From positions 1 through 33,232 of IMG/VR virus record IMGVR_UViG_3300017786_000063: 33,232 nt of DNA. The stretch is one strand, 5' to 3'. Below, in pieces: positions 1 to 7,351 of this stretch. The translations under genes and the position numbers were made by a program. Under the pieces are notes generated by a model. The model was not told the DNA's origin, did no database searches, and saw only the letters and a program-made list of their open reading frames with translations. How positions within the stretch are numbered: position 1 is the first letter of the stretch; each line of letters starts with the position of its first letter. The stretch is from a virus.

Positions 1-427
1 ATTTTGCGTCCCAGCAAAAGTCTACTTGTGCATGTGCATTATTAGGATCTGCATTTTCATGTGTACGCATGTTTAGAACATACTGTTTGGGCCAACATTT
101 AAGTCCGCCGTTGCCATACATTAGTCCGTTTATTTCATTACGCCCGCACCAGCTAATTACTGTGCTTTGCAAATCTGCGTGTTCATCAAAATCAATTTCT
201 TGGTTAAGAAAATCTTCTCGTATGCGGTTGTCACCATCTACAGTAATAAACCGGTCAGTTTCACTTAATTCTGCACAGGCTTTATGTGCAGCATCACTTC
301 CGTCTACACCGTGGACACGTTTTGCCCAAGGTACAATTTTACATAAGTCTGCGTAATTTTTTTCTGCGTTCGGTTCGTCATAGGACAAATAGATTATATC
401 GTAATCTATAGGTTTAAACTTTGCCAT
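1..427 (-). CDS. Glycosyltransferase-like protein, GT-A type, C-terminus cut by window edge
   Basis: This reading frame starts at ATG 427-425 and stays open through base 1, giving 142 codons with no stop, so the gene continues outside the window. It begins MAKFKPIDYDIIYLSYDEPN and contains VPWAKRVHGVDG near residues 33-44 and FITVDGDNRI near residues 61-70. The DGD in a short hydrophobic strand is the kind of metal-binding DxD seen in GT-A nucleotide-sugar transferases. From memory, similar 'SYDEPNAE...VHGVxG' proteins occur in T4-like marine phages. The ATG overlaps the stop of the preceding gene by one base (TAATG), so translation is probably coupled. It is the last visible member of the glycosyltransferase cassette. 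The acceptor and sugar donor cannot be read from the sequence. Confidence 0.82.
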   Translation of the reverse strand, partial: MAKFKPIDYDIIYLSYDEPNAEKNYADLCKIVPWAKRVHGVDGSDAAHKACAELSETDRFITVDGDNRIREDFLNQEIDFDEHADLQSTVISWCGRNEINGLMYGNGGLKCWPKQYVLNMRTHENADPNNAHAQVDFCWDAK

Positions 428-1758
428 TAAATAACCTCATGTGCGTAACTATCAAAATACTTTGCTGTGTATATACTTACATCATCAACACTGTTTTCTG
501 ACTCATATATGAACGGAATTATAGATGAAGCTTCATCTAATAAATCACCTATTGTAAATTCTAAACTTCTGTATAAAATGTTTGGATCATATTTTGAAGT
601 AACACTAAAGTATAATTTTTCGTTGGCTAATTGCCCGCTGGACTTTAAGAATTTTTTAGTATACGGATTAAGATTCATACACCATGTTCTATTAATAGTA
701 TTTTGTTTAACAATAATATCATAATCTTTAGATGTCTGTAGTTGATACAAACGATTACCACAAAGTATTATTTGTCCATTTGATAAATTACTGCTGTCTA
801 CTACTGAGAATGAATCAATATTTTCTTTAGTATTGTTAGTTAATGTATCTACAACAATTACATTGTCTTCATCTTGATAAAATAATACTGTATCATTAAT
901 ATAGTAAAAGAATATACTCTTTTTATCTTTTTTATATTGTTGTTCAGTTTTTACAACACTATATAAACTATTATTTTTTAATATTACATCACCGTAATGT
1001 AGATTGTCATCTGTAGTTAAGCTCTTGTTTTCGTCTTGGAATAGTTTTACGTTACTAACAATTAATTCTACATTTTTCATATTAAATTCAGTATCTGATT
1101 TAACATTTTTTATAAATTTATATACATTGTTTTTTATAAAAACGTGTTGTCCTTTTACATGTTTTAATTCTTTATACCAAATGTCAATATGTACTCCAAC
1201 ATATTCAGGTTCAAAGTTAATTCCAGTTGTACTATGGTCTTGTGTTGGAATATTTGTTATTAATACATTTTCTGCTAACAATTTATGATCAAGTACATTA
1301 AAATTTTTATCAACATCGGATTGTAGTTTGTATACATTATCATTGTGCCATATACATTCACCTTTAAGATATCTAGTATCTTTAGACCAAAGATATACAT
1401 TGATACCTTGATAAACTTCGTGTAATGAATAATGACCTTCTTGGGCATTCTTAATTACCGGTAACTGGTATGTCATTGTTGATGCTGTACTAAATTCATC
1501 TTCGTATTGAACTTCTTTTAGAACAACCTGTTTAGAACTTATATCATAACGTATAACAAAGTCATCAGTTTTCTTTTGTCCGGATAATATTGGCATTACT
1601 TCATCTGTAGCAACTGGAAAAATTAAATATTTTTCATCAAAACGGTTTATTCCGCTTATCTTATGTATCTTGCCATCTTCTTTATTGTAATATACAAAGG
1701 ATTCATTAGGTTGCGTAGTTGGTGCAAACTTTTCAACTAATAGCTGTAAATTAGACAT
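427..1758 (-). CDS. Uncharacterised protein with carbohydrate-binding-like repeats
   Basis: This 443-residue protein has no signal peptide, membrane segment or catalytic motif that I recognise. Two internal segments look like repeats: GINVYLWSKDTRYLKGECIW followed by HNDNVYKL (near residues 116-143), and VGVHIDIWYKELKHVKGQHV followed by FIKNNVYKF. Two shorter segments with 'GxxIxxNxLYxL' occur later (GDVILKNNSLYSVV and GQIILCGNRLYQL). The pattern of Trp, then Tyr or Val, then a G-x-x-V strand, then N-x-hydrophobic-Tyr resembles family 5/12 carbohydrate-binding modules. That is an inference from pattern alone. It lies between glycosyltransferase genes, with an 8-base overlap upstream (ATGTCTAA) and an AGGAG ribosome site 8 bases before the ATG. 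It could be a glycan-binding accessory or virion decoration protein. Gene reality is near certain; function is uncertain. Confidence 0.85.
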   Translation of the reverse strand: MSNLQLLVEKFAPTTQPNESFVYYNKEDGKIHKISGINRFDEKYLIFPVATDEVMPILSGQKKTDDFVIRYDISSKQVVLKEVQYEDEFSTASTMTYQLPVIKNAQEGHYSLHEVYQGINVYLWSKDTRYLKGECIWHNDNVYKLQSDVDKNFNVLDHKLLAENVLITNIPTQDHSTTGINFEPEYVGVHIDIWYKELKHVKGQHVFIKNNVYKFIKNVKSDTEFNMKNVELIVSNVKLFQDENKSLTTDDNLHYGDVILKNNSLYSVVKTEQQYKKDKKSIFFYYINDTVLFYQDEDNVIVVDTLTNNTKENIDSFSVVDSSNLSNGQIILCGNRLYQLQTSKDYDIIVKQNTINRTWCMNLNPYTKKFLKSSGQLANEKLYFSVTSKYDPNILYRSLEFTIGDLLDEASSIIPFIYESENSVDDVSIYTAKYFDSYAHEVI

Positions 1759-2593
1759 TTAATAAACTCCTATATCGTTCTAATGCGGGAGATTTCTCTA
1801 CAAAATCTTTTTCAGTATAATGTAATATTCCAGACTGTACATAGTTGCCAATTTTTAAATCAGTATTTTTAGACATATATACACCTACTTGAGCTTGCCA
1901 ACTAACTTGTACATCTACCCATCCTTGACAATATGGCTTCATGTGTGTAAAACTTGGAAACTTAGAAATTTTATTGGTTATGTTAGATTCGCAATCTAAT
2001 ATTTTTGCTACAATAGCAGTACATACATCTATACTAACATGCTTAGGGCGACTAGACGCTACAAGATGCTGTTCATAAAAGGTTTGCCAATTATTAACTA
2101 CTAGTTCTAACCAAGTATAGAATTCTTTTGCGTTATCACATTTTTTAAAGTAATGCAATCCACAAAATAAATTAGGCAAGTTATTATCAATAAATGTTTG
2201 TCTGTAATATTCTGTATTAGCAGTTTCACCTTTGTATGTTAGTACATTATTTGTATAAAATATTTCATAGTTAGATAAAAAATCCCACCATACATCAATA
2301 TTTTGTAATACCAACATATCTGTATCCATTACGATAGTTTCATCATACGGACTAGCATGATAAATTTTCCAACGGTTTTCAACTTTCCATTCACTATCGT
2401 CTGCTGCATCTCCAAACGGAATAGGAATAATTTGATCAAAAAGATCTACATATTCTTGTGGTACATCGTCATTAGTTATTATACTTATTTGTACCGTATT
2501 ATGAACCTTTGCACTCATTGCTAACAAACATGCTTGTAATACATAATCATCAGTTTCGTTATTTTGAGCAAGCAATACAATACCTTTAGTCAT
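1751..2593 (-). CDS. Glycosyltransferase-like protein (paralogue of next upstream gene)
   Basis: This 280-residue protein begins MTKGIVLLAQNN. An in-frame ATG 18 bases further upstream (2611) is less likely, because GAGGAG lies just upstream of ATG 2593 and because the start then aligns with its paralogue. SPYDETIVMDTDMLV near residues 85-100 carries a D-T-D motif at the end of a hydrophobic strand, as in GT-A fold transferases such as GT8-like families. It shares KGxxxxAxNN, DYVxQA, the FDxxIxxP segment and PYDETxxMDTD with the gene at 2586-3437, so the two are a tandem duplication that has diverged strongly elsewhere. Its start overlaps the previous stop by 8 bases (ATGACTAA). It probably acts in the infected cell on sugars for the virion or the host surface; the substrate is unknown. 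Confidence 0.85.
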   Translation of the reverse strand: MTKGIVLLAQNNETDDYVLQACLLAMSAKVHNTVQISIITNDDVPQEYVDLFDQIIPIPFGDAADDSEWKVENRWKIYHASPYDETIVMDTDMLVLQNIDVWWDFLSNYEIFYTNNVLTYKGETANTEYYRQTFIDNNLPNLFCGLHYFKKCDNAKEFYTWLELVVNNWQTFYEQHLVASSRPKHVSIDVCTAIVAKILDCESNITNKISKFPSFTHMKPYCQGWVDVQVSWQAQVGVYMSKNTDLKIGNYVQSGILHYTEKDFVEKSPALERYRSLLNV

Positions 2594-3437
2594 TTGCAAA
2601 CTCCTCATCAATAATTCTATTAAGACTACTTTTGTTCATTACATGAATAGTTTGTCCTTTAGTTTTTATAGCAGTATATTCACCTAAGTAATCTTTCTTT
2701 TCAACTAAGAACATCATTTTATCATCTTTCATACTCCACAATATATCTTTATCAGTAGTATACATCATACTTCCTGGAAGTTGTTGAGCAAATGTTCCTG
2801 TTTGAAATCCATTCATTATGTGTACGGCTATACTAAATGCAAAATCATTTCTAAATAATGATGATTTAATTTGATACACTCGTCTATAATGATTCCATTC
2901 ATCTTCTATGTGACTAACAAGATCAAAAAATGTTTTGTTAGTTTCTGTTTTTCTAAAAAATACACAAGTAGCCCAATAAAAATCAACACTAGTATTGCTT
3001 ATTGTATCAAACTCGTCTTCAGCACGTACTTTTGCAATATCATCTGATTTTTTATATAACATAAAATTAGATACTGAGTCAAAACAACTTTTAAATAAAT
3101 CATTTGAAATGATATAGTCAGTATCCATTAGTAATGTTTCATCATAAGGAGTTAGATTATATACGTTTGCTCTATTAGCATTTTTAAAACTAGCTGTCTT
3201 TTTTGACAATGTTCCATCAAAAAAGTATCGCAAGTTTTTTTCGTCAGTATATGGTAACTCAATTACATTATCAAATACGTTTACATCAAACGTATTTTTT
3301 AGATAGTCTGCACTATCAGTTGCTATTGTAACTGGTATGTCTAGATATTTCTTTATTCTTTTTGCAAGGAAAACAGCTTGTTTTACATAATCAATATGGC
3401 CATTATTTCGTGCAATTACAAATGCACCTTTATTCAT
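2586..3437 (-). CDS. Glycosyltransferase-like protein
   Basis: This 283-residue protein begins MNKGAFVIARNNGHIDYVKQ, a Rossmann-like N-terminal strand and helix typical of nucleotide-sugar transferases. TPYDETLLMDTDYIISN near residues 97-113 supplies the D-T-D metal and sugar-nucleotide motif. It is the paralogue of the following gene (1751-2593). The start overlaps the stop of the preceding small gene by 8 bases (ATGAATAA), and no strong ribosome site is visible before it, so reinitiation after the upstream gene is the likely way it is translated. No membrane segment is evident, which suggests a soluble cytoplasmic enzyme. Donor and acceptor are unknown. Confidence 0.85.
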   Translation of the reverse strand: MNKGAFVIARNNGHIDYVKQAVFLAKRIKKYLDIPVTIATDSADYLKNTFDVNVFDNVIELPYTDEKNLRYFFDGTLSKKTASFKNANRANVYNLTPYDETLLMDTDYIISNDLFKSCFDSVSNFMLYKKSDDIAKVRAEDEFDTISNTSVDFYWATCVFFRKTETNKTFFDLVSHIEDEWNHYRRVYQIKSSLFRNDFAFSIAVHIMNGFQTGTFAQQLPGSMMYTTDKDILWSMKDDKMMFLVEKKDYLGEYTAIKTKGQTIHVMNKSSLNRIIDEEFAND

Positions 3438-3780
3438 GCTCGACTAATTTCTCTACGCTTCTGTTTGTTTTTAGACTTGCATATTCTGTATAATAATCAT
3501 TTGACGCTGTTGCGTATTTGTTTAAAATATTAATATGAAAATCGCTAATATCGCTTACCATACAAGGAATACTATTATCATCAATAATTACAACTTCGTC
3601 TTGTTCAGCATCTACCATTGCGCTTACAAATGTAATTAATTCTCGTGTAATTGTAAATTGAGATCCACTATAAAAATGAATTAAATCTTGCTGATATTTT
3701 TCAGATAACAATCGTTTTTGATTACTGAGTGTTAGCATATAATTAGAAAAGTCTAATGCTTTTTCTAAACGTTCATCCAT
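3430..3780 (-). CDS. Small conserved phage protein, function unknown
   Basis: This 116-residue protein begins MDERLEKALDFSNYMLTLSN and is rich in predicted helix, with an acidic central stretch (DAEQDEVVIIDDNS). I recognise the overall pattern (MDERLxKALDFSNxM ... RSVExLV near the end) from T4-like marine phages, where it often sits by fibre or glycosyltransferase genes. No function is known to me. It is the first gene of the cassette. AGGAG lies 7 bases before the ATG, and a sigma70-type promoter ends about 20 bases upstream of that site. It could be a regulator, a chaperone for the fibre genes, or an accessory to the glycosyltransferases; the sequence does not decide. Confidence 0.8.
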   Translation of the reverse strand: MDERLEKALDFSNYMLTLSNQKRLLSEKYQQDLIHFYSGSQFTITRELITFVSAMVDAEQDEVVIIDDNSIPCMVSDISDFHINILNKYATASNDYYTEYASLKTNRSVEKLVEHE

Positions 3781-3806
3781 AGTTAAACTCCTAGTTAATT
3801 AGTACT

Positions 3807-3835
3807 AGTATATATTAGATTTTAGAGTTTGTCAA
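3807..3835 (-). promoter_or_regulatory. Sigma70-type promoter for the glycosyltransferase cassette
   Basis: On the minus strand TTGACA (3835-3830) is followed after exactly 17 bases by TATACT (3812-3807), a perfect -35 hexamer and a five-of-six -10 hexamer at the ideal spacing. Transcription would start near base 3800, just before the AGGAG ribosome site at 3792-3788 and ATG 3780. It lies in the only sizeable gap between the structural genes and the cassette. It differs from the NATAAATA motifs before the tail genes, so the cassette may be transcribed early or throughout infection by host polymerase. Confidence 0.72.
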
Positions 3836-3847
3836 CTATAAAGTTGG

Positions 3848-4840
3848 TTATCCTAGGGGTGATTGTACAGACCCTGTAGGGCGTTCGCTGCTTGGAATTA
3901 TAACAGCATCATATGTTGTTCCGTTAATAGCAACTGTACTTTCTGCATATGCTGTTTGTATAGTACTGTACCAATCACCGTATGCTAATTCGTCAATACC
4001 ATATGTTAAATTATTTGGTCGACCATCAAAAAATTGTACTTTAAATCTTATAGCAGATGTCGCATCGCCTGTAACTTGTTCTTTTGCATAAATGTTATAA
4101 CTACTTCTGCTATAAACTGCACCATTGTCTTGTCTATAAACAATTTGATATGCATTGCTTAAATTATAGTTACCAACGGAACTATTAGTACCAATGCCGT
4201 TATTATTTGTTGTACCAACACCAGTAAAACTAGTAGTACCCATTGCAGATAATGTTTGCTGCCAGTCAACTGTTTTTGCTTGACTTCCAGTGTATGACAC
4301 TGATGCGCCAAATTTAATTTGGCCGCCAGCATTAAAATAATGCCGCCTTGCTTCAGCTGTATCCCATGTCATTGTAAAAATATGATTAATTTCTGATGAG
4401 AACGGAAGTCCACCAATTCGACTGCTACTAGCTGCACTATTAGCTTCTGTAGTTAAATTTGATGCAGCAACATTAAATCTATTAGTTTCTAATCCAGTTG
4501 CTAGTGTTTCTAAATTTTGTATATACGCTTCTTCAATTATATCTGTATTGCTAGTATTTGTTTCGTAATCACCAACAATAAAAGGATCAACCGAAAGTGT
4601 CGATGCACCTTCTTGGTGTGCTTTTGCTCTTATAAGGTCAATATACAAATCTCTGTAATCTTGCGCTGTTACTTTATCTGCATTAGACGGTTCAGCAACT
4701 GAACGTGTTCCAATTACACTGTCAGTACTAAATGATTGTCCATACCCATATTGCGGAGATGCGCCGCTAGAAGTTCCAAGCACTAAATTTACTTGGTTTC
4801 TTAAATTATTATATCTACTCGCTAATACAGTATTGGGCAT
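3848..4840 (-). CDS. Virion structural protein, paralogue of the next upstream gene
   Basis: This 330-residue protein begins MPNTVLASRYNNLRNQVNLV and shares its plan with the 307-residue protein at 4903-5826. Both have an N-terminal 'RxNNLxxxxxLxLGxxSG...YGYGQ/NGYGQ' segment, an 'xDxxxxYxDxxxAxxHQxG' helix, then AEARRxxFNxGGxI, a 'DWxQ' segment, a GNYxL segment and an 'xNIYxxx' segment. This family is familiar from T4-like marine phages as a tail or virion structural protein, often near fibre genes. No enzyme motif is seen. It is the last gene of the structural block, and the gap after it carries the cassette promoter. A late-promoter-like motif and hairpin lie just upstream of its start. It is probably a fibre, adhesin or baseplate accessory; the exact position in the virion is unknown. 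Confidence 0.83.
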   Translation of the reverse strand: MPNTVLASRYNNLRNQVNLVLGTSSGASPQYGYGQSFSTDSVIGTRSVAEPSNADKVTAQDYRDLYIDLIRAKAHQEGASTLSVDPFIVGDYETNTSNTDIIEEAYIQNLETLATGLETNRFNVAASNLTTEANSAASSSRIGGLPFSSEINHIFTMTWDTAEARRHYFNAGGQIKFGASVSYTGSQAKTVDWQQTLSAMGTTSFTGVGTTNNNGIGTNSSVGNYNLSNAYQIVYRQDNGAVYSRSSYNIYAKEQVTGDATSAIRFKVQFFDGRPNNLTYGIDELAYGDWYSTIQTAYAESTVAINGTTYDAVIIPSSERPTGSVQSPLG

Positions 4841-4862
4841 ATGTGATCTCTTTTTGCTATCA

Positions 4863-4882
4863 AGTATTTATTAGAAAATACT
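4863..4882 (-). promoter_or_regulatory. Late-promoter-like motif inside a perfect inverted repeat
   Basis: The minus strand carries AATAAATA at 4872-4865, seven of eight matches to the T4 late promoter TATAAATA, about 25 bases before ATG 4840. The same bases lie in a 7-base perfect inverted repeat (AGTATTT, six-base loop, AAATACT; 4882-4863). The repeat is pure A/T apart from one pair and has no T run after it, so it is a poor intrinsic terminator. A late promoter for the last structural gene is the simpler reading. Confidence 0.5.
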
Positions 4883-4902
4883 AGCATTGCTAAAGTGTTT
4901 GG

Positions 4903-5826
4903 TTATGCTAGTGTAGTAGTGTTAAAGTATGATGGTGCTGGAGTAGTTACATCGCCGTCTGCACGGTAATGCTGTACAACACTTGAAAGTGTGCCATCGA
5001 CGTTATTGTCAATATTGTTGTCAAATACTACATCATTAAATTCTGCTCTAAAAATAATACGTGTATCAATATCGGATCTTGCTTTAAGTGTATAAATGTT
5101 ACCTGCATATACAGCACTATATGTTCCGCTACCAACTTTTTGGTATATGTCTTGGAAAGCACTTGTTAAATCGTAGTTACCAATTGTTGATCCGCCACCA
5201 TTTGTAGATGCAGTAGTTTCTGAATTAAATTTAATTGTTCCTGCTTGTGAACATAACTGATTCCAGTCTAGTCCTTTTGGAGTGCCTGCGCCTGTATTAT
5301 TTGCACTTAGTCTAATTTCGCCGCCTGTATTAAAAAAGAAACGCCTTGCTTCAGCTGAGCTAAATGTAACAGCTACTTCATGTACAATTAAGCCGTTCCA
5401 TGTGCTTGATCTAGAACTTGTTATGCCAGGCTCTAATGCTGCTTGACTCGGATGCAAAAGTGCTTTATCTGCTTGCACTTGACTCATTAAGTCTTCAAAG
5501 TCTTCAATACCTTTCTTAAAGCCATCTGGATCAATTGAGCCAATACCTTGGTCGTTAATAAAGTTACTTGTTTGTTCTGCGACTATGTTTAGATTTTGTA
5601 CAACTTCAGCAATACTAATGTCGCCAGTGCCAACTTGGTGTACTCTTGCTTTAAGTATGTCTGCATAAATTGCATTCATATCAGCAGCTTCTATAATGTC
5701 ACCAGTATTATTAACTGGAGTACTTACTACTGTCTGTCCGTATCCGTTTTGGCCCGAACCATTACCTAATATTAAACCAATACTAGATTGTAAGTTGTTA
5801 ATTCGTGCTGCTGTTATATCTGCCAT
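4903..5826 (-). CDS. Virion structural protein, first of a paralogous pair
   Basis: This 307-residue protein begins MADITAARINNLQSSIGLIL and runs into a Gly-rich GNGSGQNGYGQ. It is followed by an 'AADMNAIYADILKARVHQVG' helix near residues 47-66 and, in the C-terminal half, FSSAEARRFFFNTGGEIRLS, a GLDWNQL segment and IGNYDLTSAFQDIYQK. The family is known from T4-like marine phages as a virion protein; I do not know its exact place. The ATG lies 9 bases after the stop of the fibre gene upstream, with AAGGA close before it, so the two are cotranscribed. It and the following gene are clear tandem paralogues with diverged mid-regions, which suggests specialised copies, perhaps two related fibre or decoration components. 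Confidence 0.84.
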   Translation of the reverse strand: MADITAARINNLQSSIGLILGNGSGQNGYGQTVVSTPVNNTGDIIEAADMNAIYADILKARVHQVGTGDISIAEVVQNLNIVAEQTSNFINDQGIGSIDPDGFKKGIEDFEDLMSQVQADKALLHPSQAALEPGITSSRSSTWNGLIVHEVAVTFSSAEARRFFFNTGGEIRLSANNTGAGTPKGLDWNQLCSQAGTIKFNSETTASTNGGGSTIGNYDLTSAFQDIYQKVGSGTYSAVYAGNIYTLKARSDIDTRIIFRAEFNDVVFDNNIDNNVDGTLSSVVQHYRADGDVTTPAPSYFNTTTLA

Positions 5827-5835
5827 TGGGGTTCC

Positions 5836-7311
5836 TTATACCTTTAGTACACATTCTACTAGTTTTTCGCCCTCATCACTGTTACTTTCAAGTGCAATTC
5901 CTACTAATGCTGTTGAAGCAATAGTTGTACTTACGCCATCTTCCCATGCATATACTGCTTGACCTTTTGAAACTGGACCTTTTACTCTTACTGGTAAACG
6001 TCCTTTAAGACCAATGTATTGACCTTCTGCTTCGCTATTCATCATATATGCTGGATCAGTTGAAACAACGCCAATACTGTAATCACTTGCTCTTGCTGGA
6101 CGAACTTCTGCTTCGCCGCCAACTGCAACTGCTGTGCCTGCTGGTAATTCTTCTGCTGTTGTGTATTTTTCTGCTAAGTCAGCATAACGTGCTTGTGTTG
6201 CAGTACCTTGGAAGAGATTTGCAGCAATGTTACCTGTTGCATCTCTAACTGCTACAGTATTATTTGTAGCACTAGAACTAGCTGAACGGAAGTCTGTGCC
6301 AACTCTTAGCGTAGCTGCTTTAGTTGCTTCACCTGTAAATGTCGCTGCATGTACATTTGAAAATCCTAATGCTGCTGTACCTAATGTAAATGTGTTGTCA
6401 GCTGCTGGAACAATTCCTGTTGCTGTAACTGTACCTACGTGTGTTAGTACGCCTGCGCCACTAGTAACTTTAAATTTTATTACGCCGTTATTTGTAATAT
6501 TTTGTATTACGCCATCAAAGCCATTGTCATCAATTTTAAATTGGAAATCATTTGAGTCACCAACTAAAATACCAGCATCTGGTGCTTCTACTGCACTTGT
6601 AAATACTGTGTTGCCAATACCTGTTTGAACAAAATTAGCTGCTGGTGTTCCGCCTAGTTTTTCAGCATTTGTAGCTGTACCGTGGAATCTATCAGCTTCG
6701 CTAGTAACACCGGCTGTTATATTTTTAGTATTTCTTAGAGTAATACCTTTGTGAATTCTATCAAAGCCTTGTGTAATTAATGCTGTTTGGCTTGCATTTA
6801 GATCAAACTGTGTTGGACTTATAACCATTGTTGTTTCATCTTCGATGACAGCAGCAATAATTCCTCTTGTAGCACTTGTAGTATCAAGAACTTCTAGGCT
6901 TTGCATCTGGGTTACGCCTTCGCCTGCGTTCTGTGGTCCTATAAGTATAAAGTTAGTACCGTTATAAACATATAGTTGATCATTGCCAGTATCCCACCAA
7001 AAGTCGCCATTAGCTAATCCTGTTGGTTGTGTTCCTGAAATTTCTGCTCCGCCTGTAGTACGCCACTGTGTACCATCATAAAACTTTAATTTGCTTGAAC
7101 CACTATCAAACCAAACTTGACCACTTATTGGTCTTGCTGGTTGATTTGCTCCGCTAAAGTTTTCTAGCAAAAACAAAAAGTTTTCATTTTGTATTTCGCC
7201 GTATCCTGCGTAGTTTTTTCCGATGAATTTAAGGTCAGTTGTTTGATCAACTGTACCATCTTCCACTGTAGTTAACAGTGTGTTGTTATATCTGTCTATT
7301 GCATATGCCAT
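5836..7311 (-). CDS. Tail fibre-like protein with DLAEKY-type C-terminal domain
   Basis: This 491-residue protein is the third and shortest of three fibre-like paralogues. Its first 130 or so residues contain FIGKNYAGYGEIQNENFLFL, LLENFSGANQPARPISGQVW and KFYDGTQWRTTGG, matching the other two. From about residue 372 the C-terminus changes: RYADLAEKYTT, then a GGEAEVRPARA segment and SIGVVSTDPAYMMN. Such 'YADLAExY...GVVSTxPAYxMN' endings are common at fibre C-termini of marine phages, and they resemble regions that act as trimer-folding or self-cleaving tips in other fibres. Cleavage here is only an inference. A late-type GATAAATA motif lies about 30 bases before the start. It is probably a host-recognition or short-fibre component of the baseplate. 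Confidence 0.86.
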   Translation of the reverse strand: MAYAIDRYNNTLLTTVEDGTVDQTTDLKFIGKNYAGYGEIQNENFLFLLENFSGANQPARPISGQVWFDSGSSKLKFYDGTQWRTTGGAEISGTQPTGLANGDFWWDTGNDQLYVYNGTNFILIGPQNAGEGVTQMQSLEVLDTTSATRGIIAAVIEDETTMVISPTQFDLNASQTALITQGFDRIHKGITLRNTKNITAGVTSEADRFHGTATNAEKLGGTPAANFVQTGIGNTVFTSAVEAPDAGILVGDSNDFQFKIDDNGFDGVIQNITNNGVIKFKVTSGAGVLTHVGTVTATGIVPAADNTFTLGTAALGFSNVHAATFTGEATKAATLRVGTDFRSASSSATNNTVAVRDATGNIAANLFQGTATQARYADLAEKYTTAEELPAGTAVAVGGEAEVRPARASDYSIGVVSTDPAYMMNSEAEGQYIGLKGRLPVRVKGPVSKGQAVYAWEDGVSTTIASTALVGIALESNSDEGEKLVECVLKV

Positions 7312-7339
7312 TATTGTGTAACCCCTAGTGCTATTATAT

Positions 7340-7347
7340 TATTTATC
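7340..7347 (-). promoter_or_regulatory. T4-late-type promoter motif
   Basis: GATAAATA on the minus strand matches TATAAATA at seven of eight positions and sits in the 40-base gap before ATG 7311. T4-like late promoters are recognised by the phage sigma factor gp55 and consist mainly of this octamer. There is no -35 element, which fits. Confidence 0.5.
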
Positions 7348-7351
7348 GTTT

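Noticed and set aside
2594-2611. Upstream ATG giving six extra residues to the second glycosyltransferase
   Set aside because: The ATG at 2593 has GAGGAG just upstream, aligns with the paralogue's start and restores the same 8-base overlap seen at the neighbouring joins.
3833-3846. Small inverted repeat CAACT-TTAT-AGTTG just after the last structural gene
   Set aside because: A five-pair stem with no T run after it is too weak for an intrinsic terminator, and it overlaps the -35 element.
6227-6628. 133-codon plus-strand open frame opposite the third fibre gene
   Set aside because: It is antisense to a gene with clear fibre domains, has a low-complexity Val/Ala/Pro composition, lacks a ribosome site and matches no family I know.
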